Shown: one piece after another, positions 16,984 through 26,169 of the stretch | Layout: each line of letters starts with the position of its first letter | Numbering within the stretch: position 1 is the stretch's first letter | Origin: Firmicutes bacterium UBA5493 | GTDB lineage: Bacteria; Bacillota; Limnochordia; Darwinibacteriales; Darwinibacteriaceae | NCBI GenBank assembly: GCA_002424045.1 | Contig: DIPH01000051.1 | Coordinates: forward strand, 1 to 64,000 | Direction of reading: 5' to 3' | Length of the DNA: 64,000 nucleotides | Notes under the pieces: model-generated | The model's input: the letters and a program-made list of their open reading frames with translations, nothing else | What the model was told of the DNA's origin: nothing | The model's database searches: none | Program-made: the position numbers and the translations under genes

Positions 16984-19080
16984 ATGCGAGTTGTCTATAA
17001 TTTAGAAGGTTTGGCCTGCGCAAGCTGCGCCGCAAAAATAGAAATAGCCGCAAGCAAGCTAGAAAACGTCGATAGTGCATTTGTTGACTTTTCCACCAGC
17101 CGCATTTTCCTAGATATTCACCCGGCAGACATTCATGCACTCAAACATGCTCTGCAAGAAACGGTCGCCACCTTTGAGCCCGATGTAATCGTAACCGAAC
17201 AATCCACCAAACTGGAAAGACCAACACTGTTTACAGTCCAGAACTCCAGCTTCTTCTTGGGTATGTTGAGCTTCATCGTGGCCCTCTTCGTTCCTGGTGG
17301 CCCCCTCAAGACCGCACTCTACATTATGTCCTATGTTCTTGCGGGCTACGAAGTCATCTACAAAGCTCTTCGCAACTTGCGCCAAGGGCAGATCTTCGAT
17401 GAGAATTTCTTGATGACCATCGCCACATTAGGAGCCCTAGCCATCCGTGAATTCCCCGAAGCCGCCTCCGTGATGATCTTCTACCGCACCGGCGAATTCC
17501 TACAGAGCTTGGCCGTAGATCGCTCCCGGCGCTCCATTTCGTCCCTAATTGCTATAAAGCCAGAGACAGCCCACCGCAAAGTCCAAGACTCCATCGTCGA
17601 CATTCCTGTAGAAGACGTACGTGTAGGCGATCTGCTCGTAGTTCGACCTGGTGAGCGCATCCCTGTGGATGGAGAAGTTGTCCACGGGTCTTCCTCTCTG
17701 GATACCTCCGCCTTGACCGGCGAGAGTCTGCCTCAGGAAGTTCAGGAAGGTGAGGAAGTTTTATCTGGCTGCATCAACTTAAGTGGTCTTCTAACCATTC
17801 GTTCGACGAAGCTGGCAAGGGATTCAGCCGTATCTCGCATTTTGCACTTGGTGGAAAATGCAACCACAAATAAGGCCCCCACAGAAGACTTTATAACGAC
17901 CTTTGCCCGCTATTATACACCTGTCGTAGTAGGCATCGCAGCTAGCATTGCCATCATACCACCCCTCTTTTTTGGTGGAGTTTTTAACGACTGGTTCTAT
18001 CGATCCCTGGTATTTTTGGTCGCCTCGTGTCCCTGCGCCTTGGTTGTCTCCATTCCCCTGGGCTTCTTTGGGGGAATTGGCCTGGCCAGCAAACAAGGTG
18101 TCCTCGTGAAGGGAAGCAATTATCTTCAGGCACTCCATGAAGCGGATACCATTGTCTTTGACAAAACAGGTACCCTCACCTCGGGGCACTTTTCGGTACA
18201 GAAGGTGACGTCCGTTGATCCCTTTACACAATACGATGTTCTGGAGATGGCGGCCCATGCAGAAAGCGCTTCTTCCCACCCCATAGCTCGCTCCATTATC
18301 AGAGCCTTTGATGCCTCTATCGACGAAGGCAGTATTACATGCATCGAAGAACTCTCGGGATTCGGTGTTCGAGCCAGCTATCAAGGTTCAGAGATCCTAG
18401 TGGGTAGTAAACATCTGCTGGAGCGTTTTGGCATCGAGGTGACGGGAAACAATGACCAATCAGGTGTATACGTAGCCAAAGACGGCGGGTATGCAGGCTC
18501 CATTTCCCTTATGGATGAACCCAAAAGAGGTGCCAGACGTGCGGTTGAGGTCCTGCAGTCTATGGGAACCAAGGTCGTTATGCTCACCGGCGACGCCTCC
18601 CGCGTATCTGGGCAAGTGGCTAAGGAGCTTGGTATCGAAGACGTCCGCTCAGAACTCCTTCCACACCAAAAAGTGGAGGAACTGGAAAGAATCATGGGTG
18701 AAAAACAAGTGAAAGGCAAGGTTGTCTTCGTGGGCGATGGGATTAACGATGCCCCTGCACTAGCTAGAGCCAACGTTGGTATAGCCATGGGTGCCCTAGG
18801 CTCAGAGGCTGCCATCGAAACAGCCGACGTGGTTTTGATGACTGACGATCCCCTTGGCGTTGTTGAAGCCATGGATACGGCTCGCCGCACCAATCGCGTT
18901 GTCTGGCAGAATATTTCTCTAGCCTTTGCCGTGAAGGTTGTTGTCCTCTCCCTAGGAGCCTTAGGCATGGCGTCCCTCTGGGAAGCCGTTTTCGCCGACG
19001 TGGGAGTCACAATTCTGGCAGTCTTAAATTCTTCCAGAATTATTGCCTCAAAAAGCCAAATGGAGAAGCGAAGTGTATAA
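16984..19080 (+). CDS. Zinc/cadmium/lead-exporting P1B-type ATPase
   Basis: A 698-residue heavy-metal ATPase (CadA/ZntA class). It has one N-terminal HMA domain with LACASCAAK (CxxC at residues 12-15), transmembrane metal-site SCPCALV, actuator TGES, phosphorylation motif DKTGTLT, the HP-motif region SSHPIA and the hinge GDGINDAPALA. The CPC motif plus the dual-site ArsR partner point to divalent zinc-group metals rather than copper. The start ATG follows GAGGTGAGACC, which overlaps the end of the repressor gene region, so the two are co-translated. Confidence 0.93.
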   Translation: MRVVYNLEGLACASCAAKIEIAASKLENVDSAFVDFSTSRIFLDIHPADIHALKHALQETVATFEPDVIVTEQSTKLERPTLFTVQNSSFFLGMLSFIVALFVPGGPLKTALYIMSYVLAGYEVIYKALRNLRQGQIFDENFLMTIATLGALAIREFPEAASVMIFYRTGEFLQSLAVDRSRRSISSLIAIKPETAHRKVQDSIVDIPVEDVRVGDLLVVRPGERIPVDGEVVHGSSSLDTSALTGESLPQEVQEGEEVLSGCINLSGLLTIRSTKLARDSAVSRILHLVENATTNKAPTEDFITTFARYYTPVVVGIAASIAIIPPLFFGGVFNDWFYRSLVFLVASCPCALVVSIPLGFFGGIGLASKQGVLVKGSNYLQALHEADTIVFDKTGTLTSGHFSVQKVTSVDPFTQYDVLEMAAHAESASSHPIARSIIRAFDASIDEGSITCIEELSGFGVRASYQGSEILVGSKHLLERFGIEVTGNNDQSGVYVAKDGGYAGSISLMDEPKRGARRAVEVLQSMGTKVVMLTGDASRVSGQVAKELGIEDVRSELLPHQKVEELERIMGEKQVKGKVVFVGDGINDAPALARANVGIAMGALGSEAAIETADVVLMTDDPLGVVEAMDTARRTNRVVWQNISLAFAVKVVVLSLGALGMASLWEAVFADVGVTILAVLNSSRIIASKSQMEKRSV

Positions 19081-19105
19081 CAACAATTAGAAGGAAGGGA
19101 CTTCT

Positions 19106-19810
19106 ATGCAAAGAAAAGTTTGGGCGCTTACGCTAGTTGTAGTACTGTTAATAGCTTTCTCGGCGTTAGCCAGTGCCGCTCCTGAGACCTTCACCATTCA
19201 AGTACAGGCAACAGGAACGGTCTACGTACCACCTACCAAAGCACAGATGTGGGTTGGGGCAAAAACAGATGGAATCACGGCTGAAGAGACGTTGACCAAC
19301 AGTAATCAGGTGATGCAGGACATTATCGGGATTGTTGGAGAGTTTACCTCGCCAGAGTTGGTCAGGACCTCCGAGTTTAACATGTATCAAAAAGAACGCT
19401 GGGATGACGCAACCCAGCAATCTATTCCCGAAGGTTTCACCTTGCGTCATGTGTTTGAAGTGCAGATCTCGGATTTAGCGAAAGTCGCACCTTTCCTCGA
19501 CCAAGTGACACAGGCCGGGGCAAATATCATCTATGGTCTCCAGTATGGAGTACAAGACAACCGTACCCCCCGGGAAGAAGCTTACAGGCGGGCCATGGAC
19601 GAAGCCTGGTGGAAAGCTAATTTACTAGCCGATGCCAATGGTACAGGTAATCTGGTTCTGGAAAGTGTAGAAGAAAGCTACTACTACGGATCCACCTTCG
19701 ATACGGAAGGAGCTAGCATGTCCGAAGGGCAAGTTGACTCCTTTATGCCTGGCCAACTTCAAGTTTCCGTCACCCTTCAGGCCACCTTTCGAGCAGGGTT
19801 AGCTGAATAG
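19106..19810 (+). CDS. SIMPL-domain (DUF541) secreted protein
   Basis: A 234-residue protein with a signal peptide (residues 1-25) and one SIMPL domain. It has the opening IQVQATGTVYVPPTKAQMWV strand, the central TLRHVFEVQISDLAKV region and the paired EEAYRRAMDEAWWKANLLAD helix. SIMPL proteins form oligomeric periplasmic or surface assemblies of poorly known function, often linked to envelope stress. The gene lies 25 bases behind the ATPase gene and may be co-transcribed. Terminator at 19821-19862. Confidence 0.85.
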   Translation: MQRKVWALTLVVVLLIAFSALASAAPETFTIQVQATGTVYVPPTKAQMWVGAKTDGITAEETLTNSNQVMQDIIGIVGEFTSPELVRTSEFNMYQKERWDDATQQSIPEGFTLRHVFEVQISDLAKVAPFLDQVTQAGANIIYGLQYGVQDNRTPREEAYRRAMDEAWWKANLLADANGTGNLVLESVEESYYYGSTFDTEGASMSEGQVDSFMPGQLQVSVTLQATFRAGLAE

Positions 19811-19820
19811 AACGAAGAAA

Positions 19821-19862
19821 AGAGCCCAAGATTCTCAGCCTAGAGGATCTTGGGCTCTTTTT
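19821..19862 (+). terminator. Strong terminator after the SIMPL gene
   Basis: AGAGCCCAAGAT (19821-19832) pairs perfectly with ATCTTGGGCTCT (19847-19858), followed by TTTTT. Confidence 0.9.
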
Positions 19863-19894
19863 GTGGTAATCTACTTGAAAAGGGGGAATTGTCC

Positions 19895-20359
19895 ATGGCA
19901 TCCACTCGAATTGGCGTGATCTCAGACACCCACGGTTTACTTCGCAATCAGGCTAGGGAGATGCTACAAGGCTGCCAGCTCATTATCCACGCTGGCGATA
20001 TCGATAGCCCCTCTGTCCTTGGGGAACTGGAACGAATTGCACCAACTACAGCAGTAAGGGGCAACATGGATTGGGCCTCTTGGGCCAATCATTTGAGAAT
20101 CACAGAGAGAATTCAAGTGGACACATGGTCGATTGTAGTTGTCCATAATATCGGGGACCTTCCGAGCCTTCGGGACAATACAGACATCGTAATTTTCGGC
20201 CATTCCCATAAATTCTTGCAGGAATATCGCAACGGCCTCCTCTTTCTCAACCCTGGCAGCGCAGGACCTAGGCGCTTTGACATCCCCATAAGCATGGCCA
20301 TTTTGACCTTAGGGGCGCAAGCAACCGTTGAACAGAAACTCCTTGAATCAAAGCGCTAA
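19895..20359 (+). CDS. YfcE/MJ0936-family metallophosphodiesterase
   Basis: A 154-residue calcineurin-like phosphoesterase. Metal-ligand motifs are present: ISDTHG (residues 9-14), HAGDID (near 32), GNMDW (near 55), VVHN (near 82) and GHSHK (near 105). YfcE-type enzymes hydrolyse phosphodiesters with Mn2+ in vitro. I place the start at the ATG at 19895, behind AAAGGGGGAA; the frame upstream overlaps the preceding terminator. The 3' end overlaps the convergent pseudouridine synthase gene by 12 bases. Confidence 0.88.
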   Translation: MASTRIGVISDTHGLLRNQAREMLQGCQLIIHAGDIDSPSVLGELERIAPTTAVRGNMDWASWANHLRITERIQVDTWSIVVVHNIGDLPSLRDNTDIVIFGHSHKFLQEYRNGLLFLNPGSAGPRRFDIPISMAILTLGAQATVEQKLLESKR

Positions 20360-21028
20360 ACGAAATTCAGTCCAGGGCTTAACTGCAGGGGGCAGCTGAG
20401 CAAACTCCAATTTTTCTTTGGTCGTGGGATGGACAAAAGAAATGCGCTCTGCCCAGAGGGCAATTTGCTGCCTCTCGTTCTTCCTTGGTCCGTAGCGCCT
20501 GTCTCCAAGTAAGGGGTGGCCACGCTCTGCCATCTGCACCCGAATCTGATGCGAACGACCGGTCTGCAGTGTAATTCTCACCAGGCTCTGGCTCCGGGTC
20601 ATATCAAGTACCTCATAATCAAGTACAGCTTCTTGCGCACCGGGCACACCGGGTCCTACCATCTGAACCAGATTCTTGGTTTTATCTTTGAGAAGATAAC
20701 TCTGCAAACGTCCCCTAATGGGTTCAGGGTGACCTTCCACCACAGCCAAATAGCCCCGTCCAAATTTGCGCTCCCGAATCTGTTCTGAGAGACGTCCTGC
20801 CGCCTTTGAAGTCTTAGCAAAGACCATTACGCCGCCAACTGGCCGATCGAGACGGTGCACCAAACCTAAATACACATTACCCGGCTTATCATACGTATCG
20901 CGAATATATTCCTTCGTCAGCGTAAGGAGATCGGCATCGCCCGTGGCATCCCCTTGGGACAAGAGATTCGGTGGTTTCACAACCACTAAAAGATGATTAT
21001 CTTCGTATAGAATAGGAATTTCACTCAT
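20348..21028 (-). CDS. RluA/RluD-family RNA pseudouridine synthase
   Basis: A 226-residue pseudouridine synthase with the catalytic motif GLVHRLDRPVGGVMVF (Asp near residue 60). It also has the family segments KPPNLLSQGD near 18 and LQTGRSHQIRVQMAERGHPLLGD near 165. There is no S4 domain, so it is the short class seen for RluA/RluE-type or tRNA-directed enzymes. The target position cannot be deduced. It is read with NadE, 11 bases downstream of it. Confidence 0.9.
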   Translation of the reverse strand: MSEIPILYEDNHLLVVVKPPNLLSQGDATGDADLLTLTKEYIRDTYDKPGNVYLGLVHRLDRPVGGVMVFAKTSKAAGRLSEQIRERKFGRGYLAVVEGHPEPIRGRLQSYLLKDKTKNLVQMVGPGVPGAQEAVLDYEVLDMTRSQSLVRITLQTGRSHQIRVQMAERGHPLLGDRRYGPRKNERQQIALWAERISFVHPTTKEKLEFAQLPPAVKPWTEFRLAL

Positions 21029-21038
21029 CTAGAATCTT

Positions 21039-22643
21039 TCATCTCCTCGTGAAGCAATTCTTCTGGGCAGCCAGGGGCATTTTGCGGTCTTCACCTAATA
21101 TGGGTGTAGTCACCCGTAGGATCAACGCCGCCTGCCTGCGCTTATAATCATTGTTATCAATGGTGCGCATCACCCAGCGCACCGTTTCCAGCTCAAAGCC
21201 CTGGGCCACAATTTCCGAGGCACTCAGACCTTCATCAAGATACAACTTAATAATGCCATCTAGAATATCGTAAGGAGGAAGGGTCTGATCATCCCTTTGG
21301 TCCGGCCTAAGCTCTGCAGAGGGAGGCTTCTCAATCGTATTCCAGGGAATAATCTCCCGTTCCCGGTTGACGTAGTAGGCCAATTGGTACACCTGCGTCT
21401 TATAACAATCGGCAAGAACCGCAAGCCCACCTGACATATCACCATACAAGGTGCAATACCCCACCGCGAGTTCACTCTTATTGCTATTGGTCAAAACTAG
21501 GCCTCCAAACTTATTGGAAAGGGCCATGAGCTGGTTTCCCCTGAGGCGCGCCTGAATATTTTCCTCCGCAACATTTGCCTCTGTCCCAGAAAACAGCTCT
21601 TGGAGGGATGTTAAGGTAGCTTCGTAAAGCTCGGTTATGGGCAGAATGTCGAAGCGAATCTTGAGATTCTCCGCTAAAGCCTGGGCATCTTCCACACTTC
21701 CTGGGGAAGAAAAAGGCCCAGGCTGGCTAATTCCCCAGACGTTCTCAGGACCAAGTGCCTCCGCGGCTATGGCGGCAGAGACCGCGGAGTCTAGACCACC
21801 AGAGAGCCCAATAATTACCCTCGACATGCCGCTTTTGCGCACATAATCCCTTAAGCCTAAAACGAGCGCGTGAAAGATCTGTTCCGTTTCGTCCTGAGGT
21901 TTTTGGTCCATTGTCTCCGTGGGAATACTGAGTTCCACCAAGGTACCCGTTGTCTGAAACTCCGGAAGAGTGGTCTTAAGATAACCTGCCTTATCCACGG
22001 CAAAACTTCCCCCCGCAAAGATCAAACCATCATTGGCTCCCACCTGAGCCACTCGAATAATGGGCACTCTGTTCTCCCTGGCTACTTTGGAGAGGTGTTC
22101 CACATCTTTTGCAGACTCTCCTACTCTAAATGGCAAAGCAGCGGGGTTAATCATCAGATCCGCGCCCCCTTTTTTTAACTCCCCAGCCATCCTGTGATCC
22201 AGCTCAAGTCCGAGACTTAGGCCAAGAACCTCTTGACCCACCCTGATGGGGGTAGAACGAGGGCCAGGGCTAAAGTAGAAGGTTTCATCGAAGCCCCGGA
22301 ATTTACTAAGTTTCTGCTTACGGTACACACCCAAAATGGTACCATCCTTGATGACAATGGCAGCATTATAGAGGCGATTATCCTCACGCCAAGGTGCACC
22401 CAAGATGAGGGTTAGCTCTGGAAATCCCCTCGTGAATTCTTGAACCTCCAAAAGGCTTTGCTCTACACTTTGCAAAAACTCCAGCTTCAAGAGGAGATCC
22501 TGCGGTGGAAAACCTGTCAAAAAAAGTTCAGGAAAAACAATGAGTTCTGCTCCAGAGCTTCCTTGGACAATTTGGCGTATGATCTCCCTATTCCCTTCCA
22601 AGTCTCCCACCCTGGGGTTCACTTGCGCTACGTAAACTCTCAT
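21039..22643 (-). CDS. nadE: NAD+ synthetase with degenerate glutaminase domain
   Basis: A 534-residue two-domain protein. The N-terminal nitrilase-like domain (residues 1-255) keeps the glutamate (FPELFLTG, E39) and lysine (RKQKL, K109) of the glutaminase triad. However, the cysteine site, normally in a G-x-x-x-C-E-D motif, reads GLSLGLELD with Gly145. The C-terminal synthetase domain is intact: SGGLDSAVSAA loop for ATP, SNKSELAVGY and the YGDMSGG segment. It makes NAD+ from nicotinate adenine dinucleotide. Without the cysteine it probably depends on free ammonia. The start ATG at 22643 follows GGTGAGC; the longer frame has no ribosome site. Confidence 0.9.
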   Translation of the reverse strand: MRVYVAQVNPRVGDLEGNREIIRQIVQGSSGAELIVFPELFLTGFPPQDLLLKLEFLQSVEQSLLEVQEFTRGFPELTLILGAPWREDNRLYNAAIVIKDGTILGVYRKQKLSKFRGFDETFYFSPGPRSTPIRVGQEVLGLSLGLELDHRMAGELKKGGADLMINPAALPFRVGESAKDVEHLSKVARENRVPIIRVAQVGANDGLIFAGGSFAVDKAGYLKTTLPEFQTTGTLVELSIPTETMDQKPQDETEQIFHALVLGLRDYVRKSGMSRVIIGLSGGLDSAVSAAIAAEALGPENVWGISQPGPFSSPGSVEDAQALAENLKIRFDILPITELYEATLTSLQELFSGTEANVAEENIQARLRGNQLMALSNKFGGLVLTNSNKSELAVGYCTLYGDMSGGLAVLADCYKTQVYQLAYYVNREREIIPWNTIEKPPSAELRPDQRDDQTLPPYDILDGIIKLYLDEGLSASEIVAQGFELETVRWVMRTIDNNDYKRRQAALILRVTTPILGEDRKMPLAAQKNCFTRR

Positions 22644-22650
22644 GGAAAGC

Positions 22651-24039
22651 TCACCTCTCTCCTTGGGGTGCCGTGACCAAATTGACTGCTTCAAACTCCT
22701 CGGAGTCTAAGCCGGCAAACTCCCGACGTAAGAACCAAAAAGTGATAATTGTGGCTACCAGATCCGCTAAGGGATAGGCCCAAAAAACTCCTCTCAGACC
22801 GAAAAATCGCGGTAAGATCACAATTAAGGGGATGATCGTAAGGACTCGGCGACTCAAGGACAAAAATGCTGCCTTCTTTGGTTTTCCTAGGGCTTGAAAG
22901 AAATTCGTTCCCACGATTTGCAGGCCAATAACGGGGAAAAATATCATGACTGTGGTCATGGCCTGCACCGTAAGGGCCATTAACTCGCCATCGTGCCGTC
23001 CAAAGAGGGAGGCTAATTGTATGGGCATGAAACGTGTGGCCAAAAACCCCACCGTCGATAAAATAGTGGCTCCCACCGCCGCGTACCAAAGTGTTTGCTT
23101 GACTCGACCGTATTTTTTGGCACCGTAGTTAAACCCGATGATCGGTTGCGAGCCCTGGTTGATGCCAAACATGGGCATCAAGAACAAAGTGTTTACACTG
23201 AACACGATTCCCATAGCCGAGATGGCTAAATCTCCACCGTAATGGGCCAGGCTCTGATTGAGGACTAGATTTTGCAGGCTCCCTGCCAATTGCATGGCAA
23301 AGGGGGCAAAGCCAATGGATATAATCTGCAAAACCACCGACCACCTAATCTTATGGATACTCCTAAAATCCAGCCGTAGCTGGCTCTTGCCCCTTAGAAA
23401 GAAGGATAGCACCCAGATCGATGAAACAATCTGCGACAAGACCGTGGCGAAAGCGGCTCCGGCCACCCCCCATTCAAGGATGAAGATAAAGATGGGATCC
23501 AAGATGATGTTTGTGACGGCCCCAATCAGCATAGTAGCCATGGCTATCTTGGGATTTCCCTGGGCTCGAATCATGTGATTTAAGCCAAAACTCATGGACT
23601 GAAAAACGGTTCCGTAGAGGATGATACTTACATAGTCCCTGGCATAGGGTAAAACCACATCACTGGCCCCCATCAAACGCATCAGAGGATCTAAAAAAGC
23701 GATCCCAAAGACAGTGATGACGAAGGAAATCAAGACCAACATGCCTACTGCATTACCCATAATCTGCTCCGCTTCTTCTTGGCGATTTTCCCCAAGGCGA
23801 ATGGAAATCAAGGCAGTAGCACCCAAACCGATGAGCATCGAAAACGCCATCTGCACCAACATCACTGGGAAAGCCACAGTCAAGCCTGCTAAACCTAAAG
23901 ACCCCACACCATTTCCTACAAAAATGCGATCCACCACATTATACAACGCTTGTACCAACATGCCTACAATAGCAGGTATGGAAAACCTAATGAGCAAGGG
24001 CAAGATTTTTTCTTGCCCCAAACGTTCTGCACGATTCAT
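22651..24039 (-). CDS. MATE-family multidrug/cation efflux transporter
   Basis: A 462-residue membrane protein with twelve predicted helices in two halves. Family signatures include NVVDRIFVGNGVGSLGLAGL (near residue 33) and the second-half FGINQGSQPIIGFNYGAKKY. It is of the DinF/NorM-like bacterial MATE group (MepA-like). The substrate is unknown. The stop is 7 bases before the NadE start, so the two are likely co-transcribed. The start ATG lies behind GGAAAGGTGGCTGCGG. Confidence 0.92.
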   Translation of the reverse strand: MNRAERLGQEKILPLLIRFSIPAIVGMLVQALYNVVDRIFVGNGVGSLGLAGLTVAFPVMLVQMAFSMLIGLGATALISIRLGENRQEEAEQIMGNAVGMLVLISFVITVFGIAFLDPLMRLMGASDVVLPYARDYVSIILYGTVFQSMSFGLNHMIRAQGNPKIAMATMLIGAVTNIILDPIFIFILEWGVAGAAFATVLSQIVSSIWVLSFFLRGKSQLRLDFRSIHKIRWSVVLQIISIGFAPFAMQLAGSLQNLVLNQSLAHYGGDLAISAMGIVFSVNTLFLMPMFGINQGSQPIIGFNYGAKKYGRVKQTLWYAAVGATILSTVGFLATRFMPIQLASLFGRHDGELMALTVQAMTTVMIFFPVIGLQIVGTNFFQALGKPKKAAFLSLSRRVLTIIPLIVILPRFFGLRGVFWAYPLADLVATIITFWFLRREFAGLDSEEFEAVNLVTAPQGER

Positions 24040-24086
24040 CCGCAGCCACCTTTCCTACTTGGTCCCTTGATAGTTCGTTCTGGCCA

Positions 24087-24956
24087 TCAGTCCAGCTCGC
24101 GATGGCGAGCTCCTGCGTTGATGCCCATCTCCTTCAGGCGTCTCACAAGCTCCAGAGCAATGGCAACGGAACGATGCTGTCCACCTGTACAGCCTATACC
24201 AATCGTTAAACGGGCTTTACCCTCCTTAGCGTAGTTGGGTAGCAAGTCCCGCACTAGACTCGTGAATTTGTCTAAAAAGAGCTGCGTGATGGGGAAATCC
24301 CGCACATAATCGGAGACAGCCTTCTCCTCACCTGTTAAGGGGCGCAAGTCATCCACATAAAAGGGATTAGGGATAAAACGCACGTCAAAGACAATGTCGG
24401 CGTCAATGGGAGCACCATATTTGTAACCAAAGGAAAAAACGTCTACCATAAGCGAATCTTGGAGGGGCAAGCCGAGATAAATCTCGTTGAGGCGCACTCT
24501 AAGATCCATAGGGCGTAAATCTGTTGTGTCAATGATAAAATGGGCCATTTCCCTGGCCTCCGCCAAAAGACGCCTCTCTGCCGCAATGTTTTCTGCGATG
24601 CCCTCCGCCTTGGTCTGACCCTTCACTAAAGGATGCAGGCGCCTCGTTTCACTGAAGCGCTTAATTAACACAGTATCGCTACAGTCTAGGAAAATCAGAT
24701 GATAAGAATAGCCGCTGCTTTCTAGCCACTCTAACGATCGCCGCAAGTCGCTAAAGTATTCCCGCACCCGAATGTCAATGGCGATAGCATATTGGCGATC
24801 CGTCTGGCTTTGGCCATGCATTTCTACCAAACGGGGTACAAGGGCAGGAGGCAGATTATCGATACAGAAGAAGTATAGATCTTCCAGTGCCTTCATAGCT
24901 TGCGTCTTGCCGGCCCCTGATAACCCAGTTATAATCACAAAATCTACGTTTTTCAA
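24087..24956 (-). CDS. rapZ: RapZ/YvcJ-family nucleotide-binding protein
   Basis: A 289-residue protein with N-terminal P-loop GLSGAGKTQAMKALED and the conserved C-terminal domain motif IGIGCTGGQHRSVAIALEL. In E. coli RapZ directs RNase E to the GlmZ small RNA; in Bacillus YvcJ is a nucleotide hydrolase acting on competence. The start is TTG (24954-24956), overlapping as TTGA the stop of the HAD-phosphatase vestige upstream. The usual partner genes (YvcK, WhiA) are not next to it in this window. Confidence 0.92.
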   Translation of the reverse strand: MKNVDFVIITGLSGAGKTQAMKALEDLYFFCIDNLPPALVPRLVEMHGQSQTDRQYAIAIDIRVREYFSDLRRSLEWLESSGYSYHLIFLDCSDTVLIKRFSETRRLHPLVKGQTKAEGIAENIAAERRLLAEAREMAHFIIDTTDLRPMDLRVRLNEIYLGLPLQDSLMVDVFSFGYKYGAPIDADIVFDVRFIPNPFYVDDLRPLTGEEKAVSDYVRDFPITQLFLDKFTSLVRDLLPNYAKEGKARLTIGIGCTGGQHRSVAIALELVRRLKEMGINAGARHRELD

Positions 24957-25102
24957 CGACTTTCACCCCCTAAATCAAGAATCCTCCGTACGGCCTGGAG
25001 AATTCCCTCCTGATCATCACTACTTGTCACAAAGTCCCCCTCTTCCTTCAGACTCGGATGGGCGTTACCCGTGGCTACTGCAAAGCCAGCTCTCTTTAAC
25101 AT
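24953..25102 (-). pseudogene. C-terminal remnant of a Cof-type HAD phosphatase
   Basis: A 49-codon frame starting ATG at 25102 encodes MLKRAGFAVATGNAHPSLKE and then the DFVTSSDDQEGILQAVRRIL segment. This matches the closing region of Cof-type HAD hydrolases (m-l-x-x-A-G-x-x-V-A-x-x-N-A ... t-x-x-n-x-x-d-G-v). A full gene would carry about 200 residues before it; instead an in-frame TAA lies five codons upstream of the ATG. The catalytic parts are gone. Its stop overlaps the RapZ start as TTGA, so the fragment may survive because it couples translation into rapZ. Confidence 0.7.
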
Positions 25103-25160
25103 GGCAAAAGCTCCTTAGAGTTCTCCTTGCTATGTTCCACAACAACTACCATCTCCCTGC

Positions 25161-25190
25161 AAAAAAATGAAACCCCCTGGAAAGGGGGTA
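25161..25190 (-). terminator. Terminator after the secreted paralogue A gene
   Basis: On the minus strand ACCCCC (25184-25189 side) pairs with GGGGGT (25172-25177 side), followed by TTCATTTTTTT. Confidence 0.8.
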
Positions 25191-25199
25191 CATCTATGT

Positions 25200-25997
25200 C
25201 TACCATCGATCCCAGGATGGGGTAGGCGGCTGATAGAGATGTGAATTGTCCTGTAAAGCGAGATTTCGTCCATAGACTAAGATGGTTGGACCAGGAATCT
25301 CATCTTGATAGTAATTCCAGTAGGCATCATCGCTGTATTTGTAGATGCTAAAGGAAAAGACGGTAGCATCGGTGCGGGGCTGAGGTGCCCACATGGACAA
25401 CATCATATAAGGCTCGATCTTCTCTACTCTCCGCTGCTCTAGTGAATACCTAAACCCGCCCTCTACCTGGCGAACCTGAATTCGACCTGTATCATCGGGA
25501 GTTATCCCTCGATAGTGCTCATCAACCATGAGGTAGGAGTTCTGGAGATCCGCTGCGAAAAATCCTAGGTCCACCCTTACACCTACTTCTGCCTGAGAAC
25601 GCACCACATAGGAGTCTGGCTCAAAAATCTCCTGCGTCTGTACTTCCACGACGGCCGTCCGATCCCAGGTGCTGGCTTGGATGGCCAGGGGTTCTCCCCT
25701 CCAGACCGAGCTTAGGGTAAAAGCTTCCACAAGTACTGTGCGGGCCGGTACAACCACTGTCCGATCTAAGAAGAACGGCCGCCAGCGCTGATCCCACCCT
25801 TCAGAAGCAATGGTAATACTCTTGCGTGTAGTGGACTCATTGGCCAAGGCCACCTTGACGGTGTCGCCCTCTAACCAAGCTACCAGAGCCACATCACCTA
25901 GATAACCATCCCTCAGAGCTGCTAGACTTGGGGACGTCGCCATAAGGACCATTAACATTATGATTGAGAGTGATTGAACCAAGGTTAAACGACGCAC
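25200..25997 (-). CDS. Secreted protein of unknown family, paralogue A
   Basis: A 265-residue protein with a signal peptide (residues 1-26) and an all-beta mature part; I do not recognise the family. It is clearly homologous along its whole length to the protein at 30121-30885. Shared features are an opening A-W-x-x-G-x-x-x-x-V-A-x-A-N segment, V-P-x-R-T followed by an E-x-F strand, P-(D/E)-S-Y-x-V, a V-D-(E/D)-x-Y turn, and the closing signature I-L-V-Y-G-R-N. Paralogue A ends in a Pro/Trp-rich tail. The start is GTG behind GGAGGG. It is probably an envelope or surface protein. Confidence 0.75.
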   Translation of the reverse strand: MRRLTLVQSLSIIMLMVLMATSPSLAALRDGYLGDVALVAWLEGDTVKVALANESTTRKSITIASEGWDQRWRPFFLDRTVVVPARTVLVEAFTLSSVWRGEPLAIQASTWDRTAVVEVQTQEIFEPDSYVVRSQAEVGVRVDLGFFAADLQNSYLMVDEHYRGITPDDTGRIQVRQVEGGFRYSLEQRRVEKIEPYMMLSMWAPQPRTDATVFSFSIYKYSDDAYWNYYQDEIPGPTILVYGRNLALQDNSHLYQPPTPSWDRW

Positions 25998-26106
25998 TCA
26001 CGATCCCTCCATTTTCTTAAAACTACTGGTGGTTCCGGAAGAACCATCATTACACCTATTCGCTTATATCCCACTGTATTTGCCAGTGGCCGAAAAATAT
26101 CTTGTT

Positions 26107-26158
26107 TCGTGCGATCCGCTTGACACTAATCGCACGAACTACTATAATAATCGTACGG
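26107..26158 (+). promoter_or_regulatory. Consensus promoter flanked by repeated ATCGCACGA operator boxes
   Basis: TTGACA (26120-26125), a 17-base spacer and TATAAT (26143-26148) form a perfect promoter. Boxes related to ATCGCACGA occur at 26107-26115 (inverted), 26129-26137 (in the spacer) and 26150-26158 (as ATCGTACGG, just after the -10 box). A further related CGCACGATT lies just inside the coding region. The placement is that expected for autorepression by the Phd-like domain of the encoded protein. Confidence 0.75.
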
Positions 26159-26169
26159 AGGTGTTTGCT

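Noticed and set aside
26029..26169. N-terminal extension of the Phd-Uma2 protein
   Set aside because: This stretch contains the consensus promoter and operator boxes, and the Phd domain begins right at the ATG at 26170.
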